A stretch of DNA of 64,000 nucleotides, taken from Thermoguttaceae bacterium. Lineage in GTDB: Bacteria; Planctomycetota; Planctomycetia; Pirellulales; Thermoguttaceae. Under the pieces are notes generated by a model, which had not been told where the DNA came from, made no database searches, and saw nothing but the letters and a program-made list of their open reading frames with translations. The position numbers were made by a program, and so were the translations under genes. The stretch lies in the NCBI GenBank assembly GCA_025060325.1, contig JANXBW010000021.1, positions 1 through 64,000 of the forward strand, in the 5' to 3' direction. Below are positions 26,486-35,356 of the stretch, piece by piece. Within the stretch, counting starts at the first letter, position 1. Each line of letters starts with the position of its first letter.

Positions 26486-29257
26486 ATGCTGTTTCTCCAC
26501 CCCAAGCGAACCCGTAGGCCCCAGTGCTTTCTCATCCTCGCTTTCTTATGGGGCTTACCCGGGTTGGGGGACGGTCGGACCCTGGCCTCGGAATTATCAA
26601 CCGGAGGCCGGGAGCCGTTTCAGGCCGAGGCCTACGTTGGCCAGCCTTTTGGTGTTGGTGTGTTGGAAATGCCGGCCGGTTGTGACGATCTTGGTCCGAC
26701 GGAGCTTCTGTCGTTGAGAGTGCGAGATCGGGCACGGCGAGTGTTTTACCCGGCCGTGGAGTTTCCGAAAGGCTATGTCGTGCTAGACACGGCGCGGCAG
26801 ATTCTCGGCCGAAGCGATCGCCCCGTGGCCCAGCTGGCGGCTGGCCTTCTCAGCCAACTCCCCAGGATTAGGCTTTACTTCCTTTTTCGGGGCGGAGAAC
26901 CGCTCGAACTTACGGTCTCCGGTCCCGTCGAGGCAGCGGTAGTAATCCGACCTCGAGCCGACGGGCGTAAATGGGCCCGACACCTAGCGGAGTGGTGGGA
27001 GGCGTTTCGAGATTGGGATAGGCCGATTGCGCCTGGGTTGCCGGAGGAACCGCTTCTTAGGGAGTTCATGCCTTACTTGGAATGCATGCTGGCAGACCGG
27101 CTTGGGCTAAAGTATGCCCCTCTGGATAACCAGCAAAGTGAGGAATGGGCAAAGTGGCTCCGGGAATATGGCAACCTATTTTCAAGGCCAACGGTGGGAT
27201 CCTTCCTAAGGATGGCTTGGGGCGAGCGAGCGGGCTTTCGGCCAAAGGACGCCATTGTTGACCTCCCGGTCCCTAGGCAGGGAACGACGGTAACAGAGGT
27301 TGCGCAGCCTGAGGAAGTCGCCGTTGAGCCAATCGCTCACCGAGTTCCCAAGGTGTGTTGTTATATCCGGTTTGGCAACTACCAGAATTTCGTCTGGTTT
27401 CAAGACTTCATTGGGCGACTGGGAGGTGACTGGGAGCACCTGTTTCGGCTCAGGCGCTGGCGCAGCTCTGTGTCCGCGCAGATTGAACAAGCCCTTGCCC
27501 TTCGCCAAACCGTATTGAGCCGCACTTTTGGGCCTTTGGTTGTAGACGATGTGGCCTTGGTCCTAGGCGATTTTGCTTTTGAGGACGGCGGCACCTTCGG
27601 AATTCTGTTTAGGGCCCACAACGACGCCGTTTTGTCAGCGGATCTCCTCCGGCAGCGAGCGGAGGTGTTGGCGTCCGATCCAACCGTTACCGAAACCTCC
27701 GTCGAGATTAGCGGGCGAAAGGTGAGCTTACTTAGTTCGAAGGATGGCTCGGTTCGCTCGTTCTACGTGGCTGAGGGTGGTTACCACTTCGTAACCCGCT
27801 CTCGGAAGCTGGCCGAGTTATTCTTGGCGACAGCCGACCCCACCCATTCGCTTGCCGGCAGTGTGTACTTTCGGAAACTTCGCCGGCTCATGCCGCCGCA
27901 AAAAGACGACACGGTGTTCGCTTATATCGGTCCGGAGTTTTGGACGAGGTTTTTCGGCCCGGCGGTGCAAATCGAGCGATTTCGCCGGCATCAAGCACTC
28001 GCGGACATTCGGCTTGTAAAACTGGCCCGACTTGCTGCGGCTGCGGAGGGCGCCGACAACTCCTCATTGGCGGCCTTAGTGGGAGGTGGATTTTTGCCGG
28101 CCGATTTCGGCCCGAGAGCCGACGGCAGCGAGGCGGTGCTGAACGGCGGCGATGTCTTAGATAGTAAACGCGGCAAGGCTGGGGCGTTCGTCCCGATCTG
28201 GGACCTCCCTCCCGAGCGGGTTACTCCAAGGGAGTTAAGTGTTTACGCTGGTTTAAGCGCTCAGGCGGCGGATATTTCCTGGATTCGATGTCCGATAGGA
28301 TTGGCCGTCAGCCGTCAGATAGGCTTGCCAGCCGATTCGCAACGGGAGAGCTTGACTTTCCGCCTGTGCATCATCGACGAAACCCATCGTCTAGGGCTCG
28401 CAAAGAGGGAAAGCGGGGAAGACTTTGATTGGGGTATTGTACCACCCCCTCGCGACGGGTTTTTCGTGGAATATGCCTGGGAGGGGGAACACAAATTCGT
28501 AGGGGTTCGGGAAATCCGTCTCCCGCAGCGCTTAGGCGGCCGGGTGGTGGGAGTCTTGCCTCTGCGCGACATCTTCGTGGGCTATTGGGGGGAGGTCCTG
28601 TCACGGCCTTTAAGCCCGGGCCAAACCGAAGACCGGGAGCTTCCGAGGGACCTAGGGGCAAGCAAAGTTAGGCCAAGTCCCGCCCCGGCCGTTCCAGCTA
28701 TCCCGCCGCGAATTTCCAGGGGACCTCTAGGTGCCTGGGAGCTGCAGACCGGCTCGTTCGCTGCACGGTCTTTTCACCGGGAGGTGCTCGAAGAACTTGC
28801 CGGCAATTGGCGGCTCGAAATGTTACCGGAACCTACCCAGGCGAGGGTCTTTATCGCTGACCTAACCGGTCGCCCGGCTGAGGCAGGGTTCAAATGGCTT
28901 GCTTGGGCGCGGGCAGTTGGGGTGAACGCAAACCACGTCCGCTTTTTGCACGGGCTTGAGGAACAGTTTCGGCTGGAATTTGGCAGCGGAAAGGCCGCTG
29001 GTAAGGAGATCCTCGGCGCGGAGCTGGCCTGTCCTTTCGGCGGCGATTATGTTTGGAAGGAGGGGCTCTGGCAATCTTCGAAATTACCGGCGGAAAGGAC
29101 CGGGCGTCGCACCTCCTGGTTAGAAGAGGTTCCCCGCGGCTTCCACGCTCCGCCCCTCGATTGGTTTCGTGGGGCAGCGGCGGAGGTAGTGGCAAAGGGC
29201 GATACGATTTGGATATCGGCCCGAGTGGGCATGGAAGTTGCACACCGGGCTCCTTAG
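26486..29257 (+). CDS. Large secreted protein of unknown function, 923 aa
   Basis: The ATG follows AAGGTG seven bases upstream. A signal peptide (about 15-35) leads into an extracytoplasmic protein without further membrane helices. A middle region (about 350-470) has the pattern VDDVALVLGDFAFEDGGTFG, then SDPTVTETSVEISGRKVSLL and YHFVTRSRKLAELFLATADP, which resembles the DUF3352-type proteins that compare paired substrate-like strands. The C-terminal third contains another alpha-beta unit around ARVFIADLTGRPAEAGFKWL. No catalytic motif is seen. It stands alone on the plus strand. Confidence 0.8.
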   Translation: MLFLHPKRTRRPQCFLILAFLWGLPGLGDGRTLASELSTGGREPFQAEAYVGQPFGVGVLEMPAGCDDLGPTELLSLRVRDRARRVFYPAVEFPKGYVVLDTARQILGRSDRPVAQLAAGLLSQLPRIRLYFLFRGGEPLELTVSGPVEAAVVIRPRADGRKWARHLAEWWEAFRDWDRPIAPGLPEEPLLREFMPYLECMLADRLGLKYAPLDNQQSEEWAKWLREYGNLFSRPTVGSFLRMAWGERAGFRPKDAIVDLPVPRQGTTVTEVAQPEEVAVEPIAHRVPKVCCYIRFGNYQNFVWFQDFIGRLGGDWEHLFRLRRWRSSVSAQIEQALALRQTVLSRTFGPLVVDDVALVLGDFAFEDGGTFGILFRAHNDAVLSADLLRQRAEVLASDPTVTETSVEISGRKVSLLSSKDGSVRSFYVAEGGYHFVTRSRKLAELFLATADPTHSLAGSVYFRKLRRLMPPQKDDTVFAYIGPEFWTRFFGPAVQIERFRRHQALADIRLVKLARLAAAAEGADNSSLAALVGGGFLPADFGPRADGSEAVLNGGDVLDSKRGKAGAFVPIWDLPPERVTPRELSVYAGLSAQAADISWIRCPIGLAVSRQIGLPADSQRESLTFRLCIIDETHRLGLAKRESGEDFDWGIVPPPRDGFFVEYAWEGEHKFVGVREIRLPQRLGGRVVGVLPLRDIFVGYWGEVLSRPLSPGQTEDRELPRDLGASKVRPSPAPAVPAIPPRISRGPLGAWELQTGSFAARSFHREVLEELAGNWRLEMLPEPTQARVFIADLTGRPAEAGFKWLAWARAVGVNANHVRFLHGLEEQFRLEFGSGKAAGKEILGAELACPFGGDYVWKEGLWQSSKLPAERTGRRTSWLEEVPRGFHAPPLDWFRGAAAEVVAKGDTIWISARVGMEVAHRAP

Positions 29258-29808
29258 CAGGTGGGTATCGGCTCCCGTTACAGGTTGTGCGTGTGATCTG
29301 GGCGAGGAAGGGCAAGAAAGGCCTCTTCTTTCCGGAGGTAGATGGGCGGGTGTTTGAACCGAGGCGGAAAGAGGTCAGCGCGGAAGTTTGGTGGGGCTTA
29401 AGCCTCGGGGGCGGCAGGTGGCCGTTCGTTGACAGCTCCTCGAGGCCGACTTAGAATCGGGGAGTGTTAAGCCACAAAAACTGGGTAAATTTCGCAGGAT
29501 TAAGACAGTGGAAGACCGTTGTATTGAGGCGGCAGTGGAAACGGAGCTACAGGCGGGGCGTTCTTTGCGTTTCGCAATGAACTTAACTGCTGGTCTTTGT
29601 CGGCCCACGTGTGGATAAGTTGCCGGAGGAGGGGAGGAGTTAGTTCAATTTGCACAGTTGGCCAAGACAGCTCTCCGGTCGACTGGTCAGCGCGAGTCCT
29701 TCCCCTTAACATAACCGGATTAGCCGATAGTTGAGTGAGGGACTTTCGGGCGAGGCGCAAGAAGGCAACACCTAAGGGACATAAGTCCCCCATAGGAGCG
29801 GACCGAAG
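29258..29808. other. Spacer
   Basis: No gene or terminator is clear. A small hairpin GGGAC-ATAA-GTCCC (29776-29789) sits immediately before the ribosome site AGGAG of the next gene and could affect its translation. Confidence 0.5.
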
Positions 29809-31221
29809 ATGGCGCGAGAATCGCAAGGCCTCCAGATCGCCCTGATTGTTTTCGTAATTCTGACGCTTTTCCTAGGCGTCCTCACGTTTTTGTTTTACAA
29901 GCAATGGGACGAGGCAACCAAACGCGCACTGGCCGCCGAACAGGAGGCCAAGAAGAACGCAGAGGCCGCACGCAATACCCTCACAGAAAACGAGCGACTC
30001 AAAGAATATCTAGGTGTTCCGCCGTCCATGCAGGTTGACGAAATCGGTGAGGAGGTCCGGCGGGACTTTGAAACTTATGCACCGCAGTTCCCCGGAGAAA
30101 CTCGGACCTATCGAGCGGTAGTCGAATACTTAGGCAAGACGCTCCGCAGCCGCGATGAAGCGTTGGCGGCCGCCATGGCAGAAAACGATCAGCTGAAAAA
30201 TCAAATTCGCCAGTTAGAGGTTAGCAAAGCCCCCCTTGTTGACCAAGAACGTGCCCGTGCTGATAGCGCAAACAGCCAACTGGCGGCCGAAAGGCAAAAG
30301 TTTAACGAAGCCCGGCAGCGATTGCAGGACCAGGCGCAGCAACTCCAGGTGCGCCTGGATACGGTCCAAAAGGAAGCCGACCAAAAGGTTCAGGCCGCAG
30401 AGGCCAAGTTGGCCGAAGAGCAGAAGCGGTTGCAAACGACGCTCAGTTTGCTACGCGATCGGACGGAGACCCTGCGGCGAGTGACCGAACCGACTTTCGA
30501 GCGACCGGACGGCGTTATTCGCTGGGTTAACCAGCGAACAAGGACCGTGTGGATCAACCTAGGTCGGGCGGACGGGCTGCAGCGGCAGACCACCTTTGCT
30601 GTTTATCCATCCACTGCTACCGACGTGGGTAAGGCAGAAAGGAAGGGAAGCATCGAAGTTACGGAGATTTTGGGCGATCATTTGGCCGAGGCGCGGATTC
30701 TGGAAGATAACCCGGCCGACCCGATCATGCCTGGCGATTTCGTTCACACGCCGGTGTGGACACCCGGCGAAAGGCAGCGGTTTGCCTTGGCCGATGGTAT
30801 GGACATTGATGAGGACGGGAGGAGCGACCTGGATCTGGTGATTAGCATCATTCAGCTCAATGGCGGTATTGTTGACTGCTACTTAGACGATGAGGGGAAC
30901 AAGACAGGCGAAATTTCCAGCGAGACCCGCTATCTTGTGCTCGGCGTGGAGCCGGACGAAAAGGCCTCCGATGCTCGACGAAAGGCCCGCACGGACTTGC
31001 TCCGAACGGCGGATGTGTACGGTTTGACCAAGATCGGCCTGAAGGAGCTGCTTGGCCGAATGGGATGGAGTCAACAAACACCGGTCATTCGCTACGGTGC
31101 CGGGGCCAATCCGAAGGACTTCCGGGCAAAGCCGCCGGGAGGAGTGCCGCCGGTCTCATCTGGGGCAGTCAGTGAGCTCTTCCAACCCCGTCGTCCACAG
31201 CCCCGCGGAAGCCGGTACTGA
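29809..31221 (+). CDS. Membrane-anchored coiled-coil protein with C-terminal BRCT-like domain
   Basis: The 470-aa product has one N-terminal membrane helix (about 8-29), then coiled coil (about 30-60 and 125-225, heptad-rich such as QRLQDQAQQLQVRLDTVQKE). A beta-rich segment follows (TVWINLGRADGLQRQTTFAV), then an alpha-beta domain (about 320-395) with FALADGMDIDEDGRSDLDLV, IIQLNGGIVDCYLDD and TRYLVLGVEPDE. That order resembles a BRCT-type fold, an inference from pattern only. The tail is Pro/Arg-rich. The topology suggests a periplasmic rod with a globular head. It is convergent with the 160-aa membrane-protein gene that follows. Confidence 0.8.
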   Translation: MARESQGLQIALIVFVILTLFLGVLTFLFYKQWDEATKRALAAEQEAKKNAEAARNTLTENERLKEYLGVPPSMQVDEIGEEVRRDFETYAPQFPGETRTYRAVVEYLGKTLRSRDEALAAAMAENDQLKNQIRQLEVSKAPLVDQERARADSANSQLAAERQKFNEARQRLQDQAQQLQVRLDTVQKEADQKVQAAEAKLAEEQKRLQTTLSLLRDRTETLRRVTEPTFERPDGVIRWVNQRTRTVWINLGRADGLQRQTTFAVYPSTATDVGKAERKGSIEVTEILGDHLAEARILEDNPADPIMPGDFVHTPVWTPGERQRFALADGMDIDEDGRSDLDLVISIIQLNGGIVDCYLDDEGNKTGEISSETRYLVLGVEPDEKASDARRKARTDLLRTADVYGLTKIGLKELLGRMGWSQQTPVIRYGAGANPKDFRAKPPGGVPPVSSGAVSELFQPRRPQPRGSRY

Positions 31222-31437
31222 TACATCTTTCGCCGGGGATTGGACAGTTGGCCACAAGTTGGACGGAGACAGCCCCAAGCTGGAAGGAGGCGCTGAACCC
31301 CTAGCCCTTTCAAGCTGTCGACGAAGTCAGACGATCTCCTTTTGTTTAAAGCAAATGGTTCGCCTCATGGGCCGCTGCGCTTGGTCGGCAGCTCTTTTGT
31401 TGACTCGTCGGCGGCATAGCAGGGAATGCATCGTCAC

Positions 31438-31920
31438 TTAGGTTGACTCCACTCTGGCCGTGTCATGCTCGTTAGAGCTTTCGTTGACAAGTCCTCCAAA
31501 AAGCCGATCTTTAAGCCGGGAAAGAATTGCCCCTCGATGAGCCGCCGGCGCAGAGGTCAGTCGGTCGAAAACATCAGGTAGGGCGAAAATTTCCACAGGA
31601 TTGTCGAGGCCAACCTGCCGGCACTGCCGCCAGAGCTGAAGTGTTTCCACCGAGCTCAACCGATGAGCCCGGGCAAGTTGCCAAAAGAGCCTACGAGCAC
31701 TTGGCCGCCGGGGCGAGGCACCCCCTGACGTAAAAATTACCCCAAGATACCACAGGACCAAAATGGCCAGTGTGAGGACCGCCAGGAAGAGGAGGACCTC
31801 AACCAGATTAGCTTGGGCGTGGCGTTGCTGAAATTCCCGGGCCATTTGGCGGAGGATTGTGTCCCGGTTATTACCGAGACTGAGGAGGGAAGCAGAAAGC
31901 AGGTAATAAGTTTCCGTCAT
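31438..31920 (-). CDS. Single-helix membrane protein, 160 aa, unknown
   Basis: A membrane helix at about 37-62 (LVEVLLFLAVLTLAILVLWY) is followed by a cytoplasmic helical region ARRLFWQLARAHRLSSVETL and a segment QVGLDNPVEIFALPDVFDRL that looks conserved. I recognise no named domain. The ATG at 31920 has a poor ribosome site, but an internal ATG at 31845 has none at all. It lies 300 bases downstream of the HEAT-repeat gene on the same strand and may be co-transcribed with it. Confidence 0.65.
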   Translation of the reverse strand: MTETYYLLSASLLSLGNNRDTILRQMAREFQQRHAQANLVEVLLFLAVLTLAILVLWYLGVIFTSGGASPRRPSARRLFWQLARAHRLSSVETLQLWRQCRQVGLDNPVEIFALPDVFDRLTSAPAAHRGAILSRLKDRLFGGLVNESSNEHDTARVEST

Positions 31921-32223
31921 GGTTGACTCGCTATCTTGGTGGGCTTTTTACTGGGGGGTATTTGACTCTTCTGGGAGGTGAGCTCCGGTCCTTCTGCGGG
32001 GCTTCAACCTGCTGTGGACTTAAGCATCCGCCCGAGCCCATGTTGGTTAGCCAGAGCTTGCGACTTTATCCCGCCCGGCCTCCTCAAATTGCCGAGCAAC
32101 CGAGGCTTCCGCTCGAGATACGTGTCCTCAGGTGCTAGCCAGCTGGGCATCCTTCCGTCCACCGTTTCCTCCTGCGGATAATCTTTGAGGGTAGGGCCCG
32201 CCGCGTTGACGATCTACCTTATC
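31921..32223. other. Spacer between HEAT-repeat and membrane-protein genes
   Basis: Nothing is recognised; the two flanking genes are both on the minus strand. Confidence 0.5.
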
Positions 32224-33852
32224 TCAACCGGGCATCTCCGCTATGCTCAAAAGGCTTGAACCCACGGGATAAGGCGGCGGTTGCACCGAACCATGCTCCA
32301 AGGCTGTCCGGGCCGCATGCTGGACCGCGGCGGCCGAGTCGTTAAGCGCTTCGAGAATCGCCTGGTGGGCCTCGGTTGATGACACGCTGGCTAGCGCTTT
32401 CACCGCTGCCGCCCGCACCAAGTGATCAACGTCTTTTGTCAAGGCGATTAGTTCTTGTTCGACATCGGTAAGCGCGTGTAAGGCTTCCGCCATCGCAATA
32501 GCCCGCAATCGCCGGGCACGAATTGGGGAAGCTAGTTCTTGCCGAAGCCGGTCTACGGCGGTCGGGTCAACTTTGCGAACTAGCCACCCCGTGGTGTGGC
32601 GAACCCCTTCATCCACAAGATCGAAGGCCGCTAGGAAACGATCGAAGCGGAATTCCTGAAGGCTTTCTCGAGCGGCTTCCTGAACCACAGGTTCCGGACT
32701 TTCCAATAGATCGATTAGTCGCGGAATGGCCCCCACGATTCCTCGTGATCGCAACTGTCGGGCTGCCGCCGCCTTTACCTCCGGTTCAGGATCCTGGAGC
32801 GCCTGGCAGATAATCACATTGGCTTGTGGACCGGTGAAATCGGCAAGGGCGTTGACGGCTGCCGTGCGAGCCGCCGGAAGGCCCAGCCGGACAATTTGCC
32901 GAAGAACCTCCTGTGCCTGCAGGCGGCGAATACCCGAGACTTGTGTGAGCCGGACCAACCCTAGTTGCTGCTTAGCGTCGAGTTTGGGAATGAATTCCTC
33001 GAGGTCCTCAAGCCAGCTAAACCCCCGGAGCCTCCCCAGGTTGCGGGCAAGTTCGGCGGAGCCGTTCTCTGACAGAAGGGAAAGCAGAGCACCAACGAAG
33101 GTTAGGTCCCGCCTTTTGGCAACTGCTCGGAGAACCACCGAGGGCGCGTCTGCTTGCTCAAGTTGCCGGAGGATAAGCCGCAGGACCTCGGGCCTTGAAC
33201 TCTTAAGAAGAAGTTCTGCCAACGCTTTGTGGGCCTTATGGCCGGGGTCATCGAGCACGCGGCGCCAGAGAGGATCGAGGGGATCGGCCAATATGAGCGC
33301 GGCCACTAACACTTCCGTTCGCTGGTGCAGGTCGTAGTGTTCAATTGCCCGGCTGAGGCTCCGAAGGAATTGGGCCTTGGCAGTTTGCAGGGCAGGTGGG
33401 ATCCCAGTCGGCGGAGCCTTCTCAAGCTCCTCTGCCAAAGCTTGCGCCAACTGCAGCACGGCGTCGGCCGCCACCGCCCCCGCCGAGCTAGATGGACAAA
33501 GGAGCATGTTGACCAGAATGGGTGCCAGATCGTAATCGCGGAGCCACACCGCAGCCTGTAACCCGCGGAGAGATTGCTCGAAATCCGGACTGAGAACGAA
33601 GTCGCGAAGGGTTGCTCCTAACCGAGCGCGTTCCCTCCAGACAAGTTGACGAAGATCTTTGGGCCAGTGGGCTAGCCGCTCCAGAATCGCACGATGTCCT
33701 TCGGGGTCTCTCCGGGTAAGAAGGGCCTCGACGGCTAAACGACGAATCTTGGCCCACGGGGAGTCTAGCGCAGCAATAAGCACGGGCAAGGCGGCAGGAT
33801 TTCGGGTAGTTGCCAGCACTCGGAAAGTTAAATCGACGCCTTGCAATCCCAT
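32224..33852 (-). CDS. HEAT-repeat protein, 542 aa
   Basis: Almost the whole protein is built of paired helices of 30-40 residues, for example NPAALPVLIAALDSPWAKIR and RLAVEALL near the start, PRLIDLLESPEPVVQEAARE in the middle and DHLVRAAAVKALASVSSTEA at the end. These are typical HEAT/PBS-lyase-type repeats that form a protein-binding superhelix. No signal peptide is apparent, so it is probably cytoplasmic, and it carries no catalytic motif. The start at 33852 follows AAAGG by about nine bases. Its partner is unknown. Confidence 0.85.
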   Translation of the reverse strand: MGLQGVDLTFRVLATTRNPAALPVLIAALDSPWAKIRRLAVEALLTRRDPEGHRAILERLAHWPKDLRQLVWRERARLGATLRDFVLSPDFEQSLRGLQAAVWLRDYDLAPILVNMLLCPSSSAGAVAADAVLQLAQALAEELEKAPPTGIPPALQTAKAQFLRSLSRAIEHYDLHQRTEVLVAALILADPLDPLWRRVLDDPGHKAHKALAELLLKSSRPEVLRLILRQLEQADAPSVVLRAVAKRRDLTFVGALLSLLSENGSAELARNLGRLRGFSWLEDLEEFIPKLDAKQQLGLVRLTQVSGIRRLQAQEVLRQIVRLGLPAARTAAVNALADFTGPQANVIICQALQDPEPEVKAAAARQLRSRGIVGAIPRLIDLLESPEPVVQEAARESLQEFRFDRFLAAFDLVDEGVRHTTGWLVRKVDPTAVDRLRQELASPIRARRLRAIAMAEALHALTDVEQELIALTKDVDHLVRAAAVKALASVSSTEAHQAILEALNDSAAAVQHAARTALEHGSVQPPPYPVGSSLLSIAEMPG

Positions 33853-35356
33853 CGAGTGTTGCCTTTGAACAAAGCGAATTTAGCAGCTGGGCGGTTTCGG
33901 CGGGCAGTGTCCTTGCGAGAACTCATTCCCCTCCTGCAAAAATAGCATTTACAAAAAGTTCGCAACCTCTCAGTCGTCGGGTCTGTGAATGCTGCTTGAA
34001 AAGCGGTCCTCACCACCCGGGCTAATCCGCCGAGCGGTGTTCCGAAAGACTGTACTGGACGTGCGAAGCTTGTCGCTTACTCTGGCCGATGCTTTCGCGG
34101 GAAGATTGCCGATTTTGCAGACAGTTCCGATTCTCGGGGCTAATGGGCTTATTTCCTCGAAAACCCTCGGGAGTCCCCGACATTCTCGGCCGCAGTCTTG
34201 TCCACGCCCGAAAACCTCATTTGTTCCTCAACAATTTGTCCCGGCCGGTGGGAGTTTTTGAACGGAGGGAAGCTGATGAGCGTTAAGTGGAGCCCAAGGA
34301 ATTCAAATTTTTCGAAAGAAACACATCGCTTGTAACCAATGTGAAGCTTTGGACTGGCCCAGCCACGGAAATGACCTGTACTTTCAGGGAGGACTTAGGA
34401 AGACCTCCGCTGCCTGACCTGCGGCAGATTGCGCCGGGGCCGCCTCGGGCTTTTGGCCGAGGCTGGCCCGAATGCCGGGGTATCTTTCGCATGCCGGGTG
34501 GGGAACCGTTCCTTTCCAGCTTGACCGGGGCGGTCTCCTCTTCCTAAATTCCCCCACAAGGATAGGCTTGCGTTGTGTTAGTATCATTACCGTTTTAGTG
34601 ATCTATTTTAAAGAGGAGCTTTTTGGTGGGCTTGGTTCAATCGGGGCAAGAAGCGGCGGCTTAAGCGGTCCGCGATGCGGCGGTTCCCCGGGGGGACCAA
34701 ACAGGGGTTAAGTCGGATCGCCATCGGTTTGGTGTCTTCTTGCCTTGGTTAGGGGCAATCGACTGCCGCAAGCCGCACATGCCAGAGGCCCTAAGAGCAC
34801 CACCTGTGGTTGGGAATAACCCGCGAGGGGAGTTCTGATAAGGTGGCGGAGGTGTTTCCCGCGGGTAGGAGAGAAGCGGGCCAGTTCGGAAGAAAATGTG
34901 CGGAGTCAAAAGAGTCCTTCCCGGGGGTGCCAAAAAGCCGCTTTTGCCACAAGGGGGAGTTGGCTTTCATCCCGGGGGGATGATCGCCGACTGGGACGGG
35001 CCGATTGGAATCAAATGCGGATTTTTGCGTGGTCCTGGGCGAATTTTGGCGCTCCCTGAGAGACTGTTTTCGAATCCTGTGAACCGAACCATCCCCTGGC
35101 AGCTCGGTCTTCCCGGGTGCCTCCGTGCCATTGGGCATCCGAGCCGCGCTTATTGCGACGATCCCGCAGGGTAGGGGGTAGGCCGAAGTGGAAACGCCAG
35201 GGTGATTCTGCGGCTTAAAGCCGGCGTTGGGGGGCGGGGAGACCGTCTCTAGAGCTGGGAGGCTTCGCCGAAAACCCAGGGGCAGTTGTTAGGGAAGCTT
35301 GTCCTTAGCTGACAAAGGCCGAAGTGGCCAAACGCCAACATCCAAGGAGGGGAGGC
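33853..35356. other. 1.5-kb divergent spacer with several hairpins
   Basis: It holds perfect inverted repeats GCCTCGG/CCGAGGC (34443-34464) and CATCCC-GGG-GGGATG (34968-34982), and an AT-rich stretch near 34560-34620 that could hold a promoter. A GTG-started frame from 34287 has a protein-like first half but becomes Pro/Arg-rich; I do not call it. No gene is recognised. Confidence 0.5.

Noticed and set aside
28429-28671. 80-codon plus-strand frame inside the 923-aa gene
   Set aside because: It is a shadow frame of the clearly coding longer gene, with Gly/Arg-rich composition.
34287-34547. 86-codon GTG frame with protein-like start
   Set aside because: The second half becomes Pro/Gly/Arg-rich and there is no ribosome site; likely chance.
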